A DNA stretch of 64,000 nucleotides. Source: an uncultured Pelagibacteraceae bacterium (GTDB taxonomy: Bacteria; Pseudomonadota; Alphaproteobacteria; Pelagibacterales; AG-422-B15). Shown here one piece after another: positions 1-9,065 of the stretch. The stretch covers positions 58,683 to 122,682 of the forward strand of contig CACHAK010000003.1 in NCBI GenBank assembly GCA_902577765.1, given 5' to 3'. A program made the position numbers and the translations under genes. A model generated the notes under the pieces. That model had not been told where the DNA came from, did not search any database, and saw only the letters and a program-made list of their open reading frames with translations. Position 1 is the first letter of the stretch. Every line of letters starts with the position of its first letter.

Positions 1-18
1 AATATATATCTTTTGAAT

Positions 19-46
19 TTGAAAAGCAGGTAAAAACCTATATAAA
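19..46 (+). promoter_or_regulatory. Candidate promoter of maeB
   Basis: TTGAAA (19-24), a 16-base spacer and TATAAA (41-46) resemble a sigma-70 promoter. The predicted transcript start lies about 9 bases before the maeB ATG, leaving no room for a normal Shine-Dalgarno. This is by eye in AT-rich DNA, where chance matches are common. Confidence 0.4.
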
Positions 47-61
47 ATTTGAAAAAACTTT

Positions 62-2329
62 ATGACTAAAAAAGATAGAGAAGAGCATTTTAGCGAGAAA
101 GAAGCTTTAGTTTTTCACGCACAGGGCAAACCAGGTAAAATTGAAATCAAGGCAACAAAACCCCTTGAAACACAGAGGGACTTGTCTCTTGCATATTCTC
201 CTGGAGTTGCTGCGCCCGTAAATGCAATAGCAGAAAACACTAACTCAGTTTATGACTTTACAAGTAAAGGAAATTTAGTTGCTGTTATTTCTAATGGAAC
301 CGCAATATTAGGACTTGGGAATTTAGGTGCACACGCATCTAAACCAGTTATGGAGGGAAAATCAGTTTTATTCAAAAGATTTTCTGATATTGACTCAATT
401 GATCTAGAGATCGATACGGAAGACGCAGATGCATTTATTGACTCTGTAAAACATCTAGGCCCCTCTTTTGGTGGAATAAACTTAGAAGACATAAAAGCTC
501 CAGAATGTTTTATTATTGAAGATACTCTCAAAGAAATCATGGATATTCCAATATTTCATGATGACCAACACGGCACTGCTATAATTTCAGCCGCCGCACT
601 ATTAAATGCTCTAGATCTAAGTGGAAAAAATATCAAGGATGCTAAAATTGTTGTTAATGGAGCTGGAGCAGCTGGCATAGCCTGCCTAGAACTTTTAAAA
701 GCCATGGGAATGCCAAATGAAAATGCAATACTTTGTGATACTAAAGGTGTGATCCATACAGAACGAAAGGAAAATTTAAATCAGTGGAAATCTGCTCATG
801 CAATAAAAACAGATTGTAGAACACTTGAGGAAGCTCTAAATGGTGCGGACATTTTTTTTGGCTTATCAATTGGAAACATTATGAGTGAAAAAATGGTCTT
901 ATCAATGGCAAAAAACCCTATCATTTTTGCGATGGCAAACCCAGAGCCAGAAATTCTCCCTGAAAAGATTAAAGAGTGTAGGAAGGATGCCATTATAGCA
1001 ACTGGTAGATCTGACTATCCAAATCAGGTCAATAATGTTTTAGGCTTCCCATATATTTTCAGAGGAGCTCTTGATGTTAGAGCAAAAACAATAAATCTTG
1101 AAATGAAAATTGCTGCAGCTAAAGCTATTGCTGATTTAGCGAAAGAAGATGTTCCAGATGAAGTTGCTAATGCATATCCAGGTCAAAGACCACAGTATGG
1201 TCCAGATTACATTATACCTTCGCCGTTTGATCCAAGATTAATAAGTAAAGTACCACCAGCAGTTGCTAAGGCTGCTATGGACACAGGAGTAGCAAGAAAA
1301 GCAATTGTTGACATGGAAAATTACTCAAATGAGTTGTCTGCAAGGCTCAATCCATCAGCAGGACTTTTGCAGAAAGTTTTTCAGGAGGTAAAAGAAAATC
1401 CAAAAAGGGTAATATTCACTGAAGGAGAAGAAGAGGATATGATTCGAGCTGCAGTAATATTTCTTAATAATGGTATGGGAACACCAATTCTAATCGGAAG
1501 AGACGAAATTATTAAAGATAAAATGAAATCAATGGGTTTAGACTTTTTCGATCAAATGGAAATACATAGTACGAGAAATAAATCTGAGCACGACCGATAT
1601 GCAGAACATATTTATGAAAGATTACAGAGAAAAGGATTTTTAAAAAAAGATTGTTTAGAATTGCTTACTAGAGAAAGAAATGTGTTTGCGGCATGTATGG
1701 TATCTCTTAAAGAAGCTGATGCTATGGTGTGCGGTTTAACAAGAAGTTATGCGGCTTCACTCGAGAGTATTGAATACGTATTAGATCCAATTCCTAATAA
1801 AACGATACTTGGAATGACAGTAATGCTGTGTAATGGAAGAACTATTTTTGTAGCTGACTCAAATGTTCATGATATGCCAAATGCATCACAGTTAGCAAAT
1901 ATAACTCAAGAAAGTGCAGAAGTTGTAAGAGATATTTTTGGAATTGAACCTCGTGCAGCTCTAGTTTCTTATTCTAATTTTGGTAAGCCATTCACAGAAA
2001 GATCTGTATATATGCGAGATGCTAAAAAAATTCTGGATCAAAGAAATTTAGATTTTGAATATGATGGGGAAATGGGAGCCAACACAGCATTAAATGAAAA
2101 TTTAATGAAGCTCTATCCTTTTTGTAAGTTATCTGGACCAGCTAATCTTCTTATTATGCCTGCAATACACAGTGCAAGCATATCCACAAAAATGCTACAA
2201 GAGCTTGGGGGAGGCACTCTCGTTGGGCCATACTTGGTAGGATTTAAGGAAAGCATACAAATTGTACCTCTTGGAGCTAACGTTTCTGATATTGTTAATT
2301 TGGCCACACTGTCAGCTTATAAAAGTTAA
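62..2329 (+). CDS. maeB: NADP-dependent malic enzyme with phosphotransacetylase-like C-terminal domain
   Basis: This enzyme decarboxylates malate to pyruvate and makes NADPH in the cytosol. The 755-residue length is that of the long MaeB class. Residues 1 to about 430 carry the malic enzyme part, with SLAYSPGVAAP near 41, HDDQHGTA near 165 and the nucleotide-binding VNGAGAAGIA near 197. Residues from about 430 to the end match a phosphotransacetylase domain, which in this class is thought to sense acetyl-CoA rather than catalyse. The gene converges with the esterase gene and their stop codons overlap by four bases. No intrinsic terminator is visible between them. Confidence 0.95.
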   Translation: MTKKDREEHFSEKEALVFHAQGKPGKIEIKATKPLETQRDLSLAYSPGVAAPVNAIAENTNSVYDFTSKGNLVAVISNGTAILGLGNLGAHASKPVMEGKSVLFKRFSDIDSIDLEIDTEDADAFIDSVKHLGPSFGGINLEDIKAPECFIIEDTLKEIMDIPIFHDDQHGTAIISAAALLNALDLSGKNIKDAKIVVNGAGAAGIACLELLKAMGMPNENAILCDTKGVIHTERKENLNQWKSAHAIKTDCRTLEEALNGADIFFGLSIGNIMSEKMVLSMAKNPIIFAMANPEPEILPEKIKECRKDAIIATGRSDYPNQVNNVLGFPYIFRGALDVRAKTINLEMKIAAAKAIADLAKEDVPDEVANAYPGQRPQYGPDYIIPSPFDPRLISKVPPAVAKAAMDTGVARKAIVDMENYSNELSARLNPSAGLLQKVFQEVKENPKRVIFTEGEEEDMIRAAVIFLNNGMGTPILIGRDEIIKDKMKSMGLDFFDQMEIHSTRNKSEHDRYAEHIYERLQRKGFLKKDCLELLTRERNVFAACMVSLKEADAMVCGLTRSYAASLESIEYVLDPIPNKTILGMTVMLCNGRTIFVADSNVHDMPNASQLANITQESAEVVRDIFGIEPRAALVSYSNFGKPFTERSVYMRDAKKILDQRNLDFEYDGEMGANTALNENLMKLYPFCKLSGPANLLIMPAIHSASISTKMLQELGGGTLVGPYLVGFKESIQIVPLGANVSDIVNLATLSAYKS

Positions 2330-3288
2330 TCTGATAAAAAATTAGAAATCTGATCAATAGCTTTCTTGCTCTCAGGCAAAAACTCAAATATTTGCCAAAC
2401 ATGTGGTAGGTTTTTATACTCGCTTAATCTAACTTTGTTTTTACCTTCTTTCATTCGAGTAAATAAGTCAACTGAGTCACTATAAAGAATTTCGATATCA
2501 CTTACCTGTATTAAAGTTTCTGGAAAGTTTGAATATTTTGCAAAAACAGGTGATATCAACGGACTTTTATAATTTTGATTAGGAGCATACCATTCCTCAA
2601 CAGTTCTTTTCATGGATCTAGCAGTATTAAGCCAATCATTATAGGAAAGGTATGGATCAGACTTTGAATTTATCTTAATACTTCGTCCATTACCAGTAAG
2701 ATCAGTCCATGGTGACAGTAAAAATAATTTTGAAGGCAGATTCATTTTTAATTCTTGTAACTTTAGTGTACTTACTAATGCCAGATTTCCTCCTGCAGAA
2801 TCACCACCGAAAAAAATATTTTGACATTGATAACCCTTTTTTAGTAACTCTTTGTAACTCCTTACAGCATCGTTAATCGCAGAAGGAAAAATATTTTCTG
2901 GAGACAGTGCATAATCAATAGCAAAAATCTGTATAAGGGATTTTTTTGCAATAGATATAAGCATATTTTGGTGTGTTTCAGGTGAGCCAGCAATATAGCC
3001 ACCTCCATGAAAATATAAAATACACTTTTCCTTAGCAAAACTTTCGTGGTTTATATGAAGTGTTCTAATTTTATCAAGATATATTTCACTAATATCTAAA
3101 TTAGATTTTTTTTTATTAAAAATAATTTGTTGCAAAAATTTTGAAAAAAAAGATGGCGATGCTTCCTCATAACCTTGCTGATACATCATTCTTCTTGCTT
3201 CAATATAAGATCGTTCCTCAACTGGAGGTTGAACATTTTTTACATATTTTTTAAGAAAAAAATTAAGTATGCTTGCTTGAATACTCAT
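2326..3288 (-). CDS. Alpha/beta hydrolase, hormone-sensitive lipase (family IV) esterase
   Basis: This is probably a cytosolic carboxylesterase. The oxyanion-hole motif HGGG is at residues 94-97 and the nucleophile elbow GDSAG at 162-166 (Ser164). The acidic member is likely Glu266 (DIEIL context) and the histidine His296 (LPHVW). At 320 residues with no signal peptide, it has the usual size of the HSL family. The ATG lies four bases after the gshB stop on the same strand, so it probably forms the end of a gshB-led unit. The natural substrate cannot be read from the sequence. Confidence 0.85.
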   Translation of the reverse strand: MSIQASILNFFLKKYVKNVQPPVEERSYIEARRMMYQQGYEEASPSFFSKFLQQIIFNKKKSNLDISEIYLDKIRTLHINHESFAKEKCILYFHGGGYIAGSPETHQNMLISIAKKSLIQIFAIDYALSPENIFPSAINDAVRSYKELLKKGYQCQNIFFGGDSAGGNLALVSTLKLQELKMNLPSKLFLLSPWTDLTGNGRSIKINSKSDPYLSYNDWLNTARSMKRTVEEWYAPNQNYKSPLISPVFAKYSNFPETLIQVSDIEILYSDSVDLFTRMKEGKNKVRLSEYKNLPHVWQIFEFLPESKKAIDQISNFLSD

Positions 3289-3291
3289 AAA

Positions 3292-4227
3292 CTAAATTTT
3301 ATTCTTTTCAATTTTATCCCAAATTAGTGATGCAACATCAAGTTTATATAACCTCTTGATTTCCTGTATGCATGTTGGTGAGGTAACATTTATTTCTATT
3401 AGATACTTTCCGATGATATCAATTCCTACAAAAAAGAGGCCTTCACGCTTCAAAAATTTTTTAATTGCTCTGCATATATTTTCATCTTGTTTAGTAAGTT
3501 TAGTTTTTTGACAATTAGCACCAACGTGTATATTTGATCTTATTTCATTATTTTTCGGCATTCTTTTAATAGCTGCTACCGGTTCACCGTCTATTAATAT
3601 TATTCTTTTGTCACCATTTCGCACTTGAGGGATAAATTTTTGTAATATAAAAGGTTCTTTTTTGTATAAAATAAAACTTTCAATAATTTGATTAAAATTC
3701 TTATCGTTTTTATTGAGCAGAAAAACACCTTCTCCTCCATTACCATAGAGTGGTTTGATAACAGAAGTGCCATGTTTACTTAAAAATATATTGATTTCAT
3801 CTTTAGACCTTGTGATCATGGTTGGAGGTATTATTTTATTATGTTTAAGCATTGAGATCTTTTCAGGTGCATTTCTAATTCCCTGAGGATTATTTATTAT
3901 CCTCGTTCTGCTATTTATCTGCTCTAGAAGATGCATTGATGAGATATATTCAATATTATATGGGGGATCTTGTCTTACGAAAATATAATCAAATTTATTT
4001 AGATTAGTCGATTTCATCCTTCCAACTGAAAAATCTTTTAAGTTATTTGAATTAAATTTAACCTCTCGCGTTAAGGCAAACACTGAATTATTTTTATAAG
4101 TGAGTGAGCTTGGAAGGTAAAAAAAATTTTTATTTTTTCTTTTTTGAGACTCATAAATTAAGGGTAATGAACTATCAGTTTTGATATTTAAACTTTCTAT
4201 TGGATCTAATTGAAAGCCAACATTCAT
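3292..4227 (-). CDS. gshB: Glutathione synthetase
   Basis: It joins gamma-glutamylcysteine and glycine using ATP, the last step of glutathione synthesis. The 311-residue protein has the prokaryotic GshB layout: an N-terminal domain with FVRQDPPYN near 104, then an ATP-grasp fold with VIKPLYGNGGEGV near 166, LQKFIPQV near 202 and the metal-binding EINVTSP near 285. Its place beside a BON lipoprotein, rsmI and an LppC-type lipoprotein is typical for Alphaproteobacteria. No gshA is present in the window. Confidence 0.92.
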   Translation of the reverse strand: MNVGFQLDPIESLNIKTDSSLPLIYESQKRKNKNFFYLPSSLTYKNNSVFALTREVKFNSNNLKDFSVGRMKSTNLNKFDYIFVRQDPPYNIEYISSMHLLEQINSRTRIINNPQGIRNAPEKISMLKHNKIIPPTMITRSKDEINIFLSKHGTSVIKPLYGNGGEGVFLLNKNDKNFNQIIESFILYKKEPFILQKFIPQVRNGDKRIILIDGEPVAAIKRMPKNNEIRSNIHVGANCQKTKLTKQDENICRAIKKFLKREGLFFVGIDIIGKYLIEINVTSPTCIQEIKRLYKLDVASLIWDKIEKNKI

Positions 4228-4232
4228 AGTTT

Positions 4233-4823
4233 CTAATCAGTTTTATTGCTAATTGTAATATAATCAATGACTTCAATAACACCGAATACTTCACTAGCTA
4301 TTTTTGTTACTTTATTTTTTTCGTTCACTGACCTTGCAATGCCAATTATATATACAACCTGATTAACAGTTTCGACACTAAAATTTAGAGAATTTATGTT
4401 TTCGTCTAACATTAATTTACCCATTACCTTTGTACTTATTATAAGGTCGTCTGCAAAATTGAGAATATTATCTGAATTACTTATTTGAATTTCATTTATA
4501 ACTGTTGCAACGCCTTTTGCTCCCCAAGCTATTCGTGTCGCCTCTATTTTCAAGTCAATTGTCTTTACTGTTCCTGTTAACAAAACTCTACCTTGAGAAA
4601 CTTCAACATCCACATTGAAAAAAATGTCCTCACTTTGATCAAAGTATGCGTTTTTAATTACAGTTTTAATGATTGTATCATCAACAAACTCTCCTATTGA
4701 CCGCTCCTCCTTAGAAACAGTTACAACTTTTGCGGCTGTGCCAGTCACAACTTTGGCGCAACTAATTTGCAAAAAAGAAGGTATTAAAAAAAGAATGATT
4801 AATATGTAATTTTTTTTTATCAT
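4233..4823 (-). CDS. BON-domain lipoprotein (OsmY/DolP-like)
   Basis: A 196-residue envelope protein. The first 22 residues form a hydrophobic signal ending in Cys22, with a somewhat atypical lipobox (Q-I-S-C). Two BON domains follow, about residues 45-115 and 122-192, each with the usual 'G.V.L.G.V' type core (VSQGRVLLTGTV, VNQVVYIIGIA). BON pairs bind phospholipid and act in outer-membrane maintenance, as in DolP. In many alphaproteobacteria this position between rsmI and gshB also includes yraN, which is absent here. The Cys22 lipidation is inferred. Confidence 0.8.
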   Translation of the reverse strand: MIKKNYILIILFLIPSFLQISCAKVVTGTAAKVVTVSKEERSIGEFVDDTIIKTVIKNAYFDQSEDIFFNVDVEVSQGRVLLTGTVKTIDLKIEATRIAWGAKGVATVINEIQISNSDNILNFADDLIISTKVMGKLMLDENINSLNFSVETVNQVVYIIGIARSVNEKNKVTKIASEVFGVIEVIDYITISNKTD

Positions 4824-4840
4824 AACAATTTATTTTATAT

Positions 4841-5743
4841 TCATTGAATAATTTTTAAATCATTTCTTTTTTTAATTATCATTTGATAAACTTCTCTTTT
4901 TGAAATTCCAAGAACTATTGAAACAATTTTTGATACATCTGAAGTATTATACCCTGCTTTATACAATTTATTAGATAAATTTATTATTTCTAATTTTGAA
5001 ATATTTTTTTCTGGCTTATTTGTACTTGGCTCTAAAATAAATGTTATTTCTCCTAAGATTTTATCTCGTTTGAGAAGGATATTTATGAGTTCAGAAATCT
5101 TAAGATTCAAAATCTCTTCGTATTTTTTTGTTAACTCTCTTACAAATGTAATCTTACAATCTTTATGGTTATCTAGTATAAAATTTAAAGTCTTGATAAT
5201 TCTCTTTGGTGACTCAAAAAAAATTGTTGGACTATCACTCGTTTGAATATGATTTAGAATGCTTGAAATTTCTTTCTTATTTCTTGGGAAGAAACCTTTA
5301 AATGAAAAAGAGGTTGATGCAAAATTAGAGGTTACATAACTTGCAACAGAAGCTGAGGGGCCTGGCAATGAAAATAGCTTGATATCATTTGCAATAATTT
5401 CTTTTATCAAGTCTGATCCTGGATCAGAAATTACAGGTGTACCAGAGTCAGTAATTAATGCAATGGATGTAGACTTAAGTAACTTCTTTATGATTTTTGG
5501 TATCATCTTTTTTGAATTAAATTTATGAAATGGCATTAAAGGGGTGCGTATTTCGTATGAAGAGGTCAACTTTTTGCTTAATCTTGTATCTTCACAAATT
5601 ATTAAGTCTACACATGATAATACTTTTAGAGAACGAATTGTAATATCACTCAAATTACCTATTGGTGTAGGCACAATATATAGGCCACTCTCAATTTTTT
5701 CATAATTTAATAATTTATGAATATAATCTATATTGATGGTCAT
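4841..5743 (-). CDS. rsmI: 16S rRNA (cytidine-1402-2'-O)-methyltransferase
   Basis: It methylates the 2'-hydroxyl of C1402 in 16S rRNA using SAM. The 300-residue length fits the family. Family motifs are VPTPIGNL near residue 24, CEDTR near 50, ITDSGTP near 98 and SLPGPSA near 125. The ATG at 5743 is the only plausible start before the TPIGNL motif. It lies six bases from the divergently read lipoprotein start at 5750, so each gene's promoter would have to lie inside the other. Confidence 0.93.
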   Translation of the reverse strand: MTINIDYIHKLLNYEKIESGLYIVPTPIGNLSDITIRSLKVLSCVDLIICEDTRLSKKLTSSYEIRTPLMPFHKFNSKKMIPKIIKKLLKSTSIALITDSGTPVISDPGSDLIKEIIANDIKLFSLPGPSASVASYVTSNFASTSFSFKGFFPRNKKEISSILNHIQTSDSPTIFFESPKRIIKTLNFILDNHKDCKITFVRELTKKYEEILNLKISELINILLKRDKILGEITFILEPSTNKPEKNISKLEIINLSNKLYKAGYNTSDVSKIVSIVLGISKREVYQMIIKKRNDLKIIQ

Positions 5744-5749
5744 TTTAAA

Positions 5750-7045
5750 ATGTTTATAAAAAAACTTATTCGTATCACAATAGCCCTTTCTTTATTCACT
5801 ATACTAATCAATTGTGAGTCGGGTCAAAAAAATCAGTCTGAAAATTTCTATTATAATCAATCTCTAAATAAAAAGAATGTTACCCATAAAGATCTTAGTA
5901 AAGATTTAGACGATGTTAGTACAGTTTCTAAAGGTATTAAAAAAGAAAAAGAGTTATTAAATATCGGCCTTTTACTTCCTCTAAGTGGCGCAAATTATCA
6001 AATTGGCGTATCTCTTCTGAATTCTGCACAATTAGCTCTAGAAAAAACTAGCAATAATAATTTAATTTTTCATGTCGCTGATATGGGCGACCCTGAAAAA
6101 GTCCTTCGGAATTTATATATTATTCTGCAGAATGACATTGATTTAATTATTGGACCTGTTTTTTCTAATAACATTGCTAAGGTAAAAAATATCTTAAAAG
6201 AAAATAATTTAACTGCGATTACGTTGTCTAATAATTCATTGATGGAAGATAACAATACGTTTGTTTTTGGACTCACATTGCAAGATGAAATAAATGCATT
6301 ACTAGAATACTCTAATAAAAATAGTTTATCAAAATATGTGGTTATTCTTCCTGATGGCCCATTTGGATATGCTGTTAAAAATGAAATAGATGCTTTTAAA
6401 TCAAAAAATGAATCAAAAGATTTCAGATTTGTTTATTATAATTCTCAATCTCCAGATTTTTATGCTATTTCTAAATCTGTTTCTAGGTACGAAGAAAGAA
6501 AAATTAATCTTGAGAAGCAGATACAATTATTGGAAAAGCTTAATACTGATGTGGCAAAAAAAGAATTAAAAAGATTGAAAAAGTTAGATACGTACGGAGA
6601 ACTTGATTTTGATGCTATATTAATTTTTGCAGAAAAGTTCAGCGATATATCAAACTTGAGCTCAATACTTCCCTACTATGATGTTGACCCAAAAAAAATT
6701 CAATATATGAGTAATTCCATTCTAGCAAAAGATATGGCATTAAAAGAACCTGGCTTAGACAATGCTTTTTTTACATCACTTGAAATTAATAATAAAAAAA
6801 AATTTGATGAAGAATATTTTTCATTGTTCAACCATAAACCTCATAAGCTATCTACACTTAGTTACGACATAGTTGGCCTAATTAGTAAAATGAATGCAGA
6901 AGAAAAAAATATAAAAAGTATATTCGACCAAAAAGCGGAGTTTATAGGTATTAACGGTTGGTTTAAGTTTTCTACAAATGGAAAAGTTTATAGAAAACCA
7001 AATATCTATAAAATTAATAAGGAAAGATTTATTAAAATTAATTAA
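5750..7045 (+). CDS. Penicillin-binding protein activator-like lipoprotein (LpoA/LppC, periplasmic-binding fold)
   Basis: Probably an outer-membrane lipoprotein with a type-1 periplasmic binding fold, related to LpoA, which stimulates PBP1A in gammaproteobacteria. The frame is open from 5717, but I choose the ATG at 5750, giving 431 residues, because it begins a good signal (MFIKKL, hydrophobic run, then LINC with Cys22). The binding-protein domain starts near residue 66 (IGLLLPLSG) and includes DLIIGPVFS near 133. A lysine- and glutamate-rich insert of about 45 residues near 246-292 may be a coiled coil. Pairing with rsmI is standard for LppC genes. The alphaproteobacterial role in peptidoglycan synthesis is inferred. 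Confidence 0.8.
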   Translation: MFIKKLIRITIALSLFTILINCESGQKNQSENFYYNQSLNKKNVTHKDLSKDLDDVSTVSKGIKKEKELLNIGLLLPLSGANYQIGVSLLNSAQLALEKTSNNNLIFHVADMGDPEKVLRNLYIILQNDIDLIIGPVFSNNIAKVKNILKENNLTAITLSNNSLMEDNNTFVFGLTLQDEINALLEYSNKNSLSKYVVILPDGPFGYAVKNEIDAFKSKNESKDFRFVYYNSQSPDFYAISKSVSRYEERKINLEKQIQLLEKLNTDVAKKELKRLKKLDTYGELDFDAILIFAEKFSDISNLSSILPYYDVDPKKIQYMSNSILAKDMALKEPGLDNAFFTSLEINNKKKFDEEYFSLFNHKPHKLSTLSYDIVGLISKMNAEEKNIKSIFDQKAEFIGINGWFKFSTNGKVYRKPNIYKINKERFIKIN

Positions 7046-7653
7046 TAGTTTAGCCTTTTTAAAAAAAAACTCATTTTTTTAAAAGCTATACTTCGATGGC
7101 TTATTCTTTCCTTATAATTAAAATTCATCTCACCAAATGTCTTTCTGTAACCTTTAGGGACAAAAATAGGATCATAACCAAAGCCATTTTGGCCACGTGC
7201 TGGAAATTGAATATAGCCATATTTTTTTCCTTCAAACACTCTATATGAATGATCCGGAAAATAAATGGACAACGCACAGCAAAAAAATGCTCGTTTCGAT
7301 TTTTTTAATCCCCCAATACTAATCATTTTTTTTTCTATTTTTTTAATTGCAAGATTAAAATCCTTCTTTTTGCCCGCCCAACGTGCTGAATAAATACCTG
7401 GCTGGTTATCTAATAATTTAATACAGAGTCCGCTGTCATCAGCTATTGCTGGCATACCTGACTTGATTGCTGCATTTCTTGATTTAATTAATGAATTTTC
7501 TGCAAAAGTTTTGCCATTTTCAATTGGTTCATTAATTTTAAGTTTTTTTGCTGAGATAACTTTGAAACCCATAGGTTTTAATAAAGATTTAATTTCTTTT
7601 ACTTTTCCCTCGTTGTGACTAGCAATAACTATTTTTTTTTTAATTTTAATCAC
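7042..7653 (-). CDS. rdgB: XTP/dITP diphosphatase (RdgB/HAM1)
   Basis: It removes deaminated purine nucleotides (XTP, dITP) from the pool. Motifs include the N-terminal ASHNEGKVKEI, the catalytic AIADDSGL, GIYSARWAG and the C-terminal GFGYDPIFVP. A TTG at 7689 would give 215 residues, but the GTG at 7653 gives 203, close to the family's usual size. That GTG overlaps the rph stop by eight bases, which suggests translational coupling. The 3' end overlaps the convergent lipoprotein gene by four bases. Confidence 0.93.
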   Translation of the reverse strand: MIKIKKKIVIASHNEGKVKEIKSLLKPMGFKVISAKKLKINEPIENGKTFAENSLIKSRNAAIKSGMPAIADDSGLCIKLLDNQPGIYSARWAGKKKDFNLAIKKIEKKMISIGGLKKSKRAFFCCALSIYFPDHSYRVFEGKKYGYIQFPARGQNGFGYDPIFVPKGYRKTFGEMNFNYKERISHRSIAFKKMSFFLKRLNY

Positions 7654-8359
7654 TAATCGTCTTTTTTTGAAATTGAATGATTTTAGCAACTCCAGATTTA
7701 GCTAAATTAAGCATCATATTAAAAGATTCTTCAGAGCACAATTTTTTTTCAGAAGTCATTTGTACTTCAACAAGTTTACCGCTGTCAGTGATAACAAAAT
7801 TAGCATCAACATCTGCATTCTGGTCTTCTTCAAAATCAAGATCCAAACATGGCACATTCTCTACCATTCCACAACTAATTGCAGCAATATTTTCGATAAT
7901 TGGATTTTTATTTATAATTCTTTTAGTAAGTAAATTATTTATACAAAGTTGAAGGGCAACAAATGCTCCTGATATTGATGCAGTTCGTGTTCCACCATCT
8001 GCTTGAATAACGTCACAATCAACTATGATTTGTAGATCTTTGATTTCTTCTAAATCAATTATAGATCTCAACGATCTTCCAATTAATCTTTGAATTTCTT
8101 GCGTTCTACCTGACTGCTTACCTCTTGTAGCCTCACGCGACATTCTCTCAGAAGTTGATCTTGGTATCATTCCATATTCTGCTGTAACCCAGCCAGAGTC
8201 AGAATTTTTTAACCATCTTGGTAAATTTTTATCAACTGAAGCGCTACAGATTACATGGGTATTACCACATTTTATTAAACACGAACCTTCAGGATAGGGT
8301 GAAAAATTTGGTATTATTTCAATGTCTCTTAATTGGTTTACACTTCTATCATTTCTCAT
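7646..8359 (-). CDS. rph: Ribonuclease PH
   Basis: A phosphate-dependent 3'-5' exoribonuclease that trims the 3' ends of tRNA precursors. The 237 residues match the family throughout: MRNDR start, GWVTAEYGMIPR near 55, the RSIIDL core near 98 and CDVIQADGGTRTASI near 116. The gene is divergent from grpE. In many alphaproteobacteria hrcA stands between rph and grpE, but here only 58 bases separate them. Confidence 0.96.
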   Translation of the reverse strand: MRNDRSVNQLRDIEIIPNFSPYPEGSCLIKCGNTHVICSASVDKNLPRWLKNSDSGWVTAEYGMIPRSTSERMSREATRGKQSGRTQEIQRLIGRSLRSIIDLEEIKDLQIIVDCDVIQADGGTRTASISGAFVALQLCINNLLTKRIINKNPIIENIAAISCGMVENVPCLDLDFEEDQNADVDANFVITDSGKLVEVQMTSEKKLCSEESFNMMLNLAKSGVAKIIQFQKKTISD

Positions 8360-8382
8360 CGATAGATAAACTATACTATGTA

Positions 8383-8411
8383 TTGACGAAAATAATATAG
8401 ATCATTACATA
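8383..8411 (+). promoter_or_regulatory. Candidate promoter of grpE
   Basis: TTGACG (8383-8388), a 17-base spacer and TACATA (8406-8411). The predicted start falls at or next to the grpE ATG (8418), and no Shine-Dalgarno is visible, so the message could be leaderless. No CIRCE inverted repeat is present. Confidence 0.35.
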
Positions 8412-8417
8412 ATAAAT

Positions 8418-8972
8418 ATGGCTAAAAATAAAAGTAAAAAAACTTTAGACCAAAAGAATACTAAATCAGAGAATAGTTCTGAGCAGAAGGCTAAAGAAAC
8501 TGATATTAATGTTTTCGATAAAATTAAAGAAATTGAAAGTAAGCTTCTTACAAGCCTTGCTGAAAATGAAAATCTAAGAAAGAGATTTGATAGAGAAAAG
8601 GAAGATCTAAGTAATTATGTGATTTCTAATTTTGCAAAAGAGGTGTTAACAGTTCTTGATAACCTCCAAAGAGCTATAACATCTATTAATTCTAGAGAAT
8701 TAAAAGAAAAATCTGACAGCCTTTCACAACTTTTTGAGGGTATAGAACTTACTGAAAAGCAAATTATTGCAATTTTTGAAAAGTTTAAAATTGAGCAAAT
8801 TAAATCTCTTGGCGAACAGTTTGATCCCAACATACACCAAGCAATGTTTGAGGTTGAAAAAGACGATCAAGAAGCAGGAACCATTGCTGAAGTTGTTCAA
8901 GAGGGGTATAAAATTGGTGATAGACTCCTAAGACCTGCACTTGTGGGTGTCATTAAGAAAAAAAGTGCATAA
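8418..8972 (+). CDS. grpE: Nucleotide exchange factor GrpE
   Basis: GrpE releases ADP from DnaK and so resets the chaperone cycle. The 184-residue protein has a charged, low-complexity N terminus (about 1-35), a long coiled coil (about 36-110) and the C-terminal beta domain with FDPNIHQAMFEVE near 137 and GYKIGDRLLRPALV near 163. It stands directly upstream of dnaK and dnaJ on the same strand. The 114-base gap to dnaK contains its own heat-shock-like promoter, so grpE and dnaK may be expressed both together and separately. Confidence 0.95.
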   Translation: MAKNKSKKTLDQKNTKSENSSEQKAKETDINVFDKIKEIESKLLTSLAENENLRKRFDREKEDLSNYVISNFAKEVLTVLDNLQRAITSINSRELKEKSDSLSQLFEGIELTEKQIIAIFEKFKIEQIKSLGEQFDPNIHQAMFEVEKDDQEAGTIAEVVQEGYKIGDRLLRPALVGVIKKKSA

Positions 8973-9032
8973 AATCAATAACATAGAACTATATAATTAT
9001 CTTAATCTTATTTTACTCTTTTTTTAAACAAG

Positions 9033-9065
9033 GGGTTGTACTGAAAAATCAATTACCCATATATA
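9033..9065 (+). promoter_or_regulatory. Heat-shock (sigma-32-like) promoter of dnaK
   Basis: GGGTTGTA (9033-9040) stands near the -35 consensus CCCTTGAA, and CCCATATATA (9056-9065) matches the CCCATNTA -10 consensus. The spacing is about 15 bases. The expected start is near 9072, about 15 bases before the dnaK ATG. The -10 match is strong and the -35 match partial. Confidence 0.55.

Noticed and set aside
4233..4823. Possible secreted OsmY rather than lipoprotein
   Set aside because: OsmY lacks the Cys after the signal; here Cys22 follows a hydrophobic run, so a DolP-like lipoprotein is the better reading, although the lipobox is imperfect.
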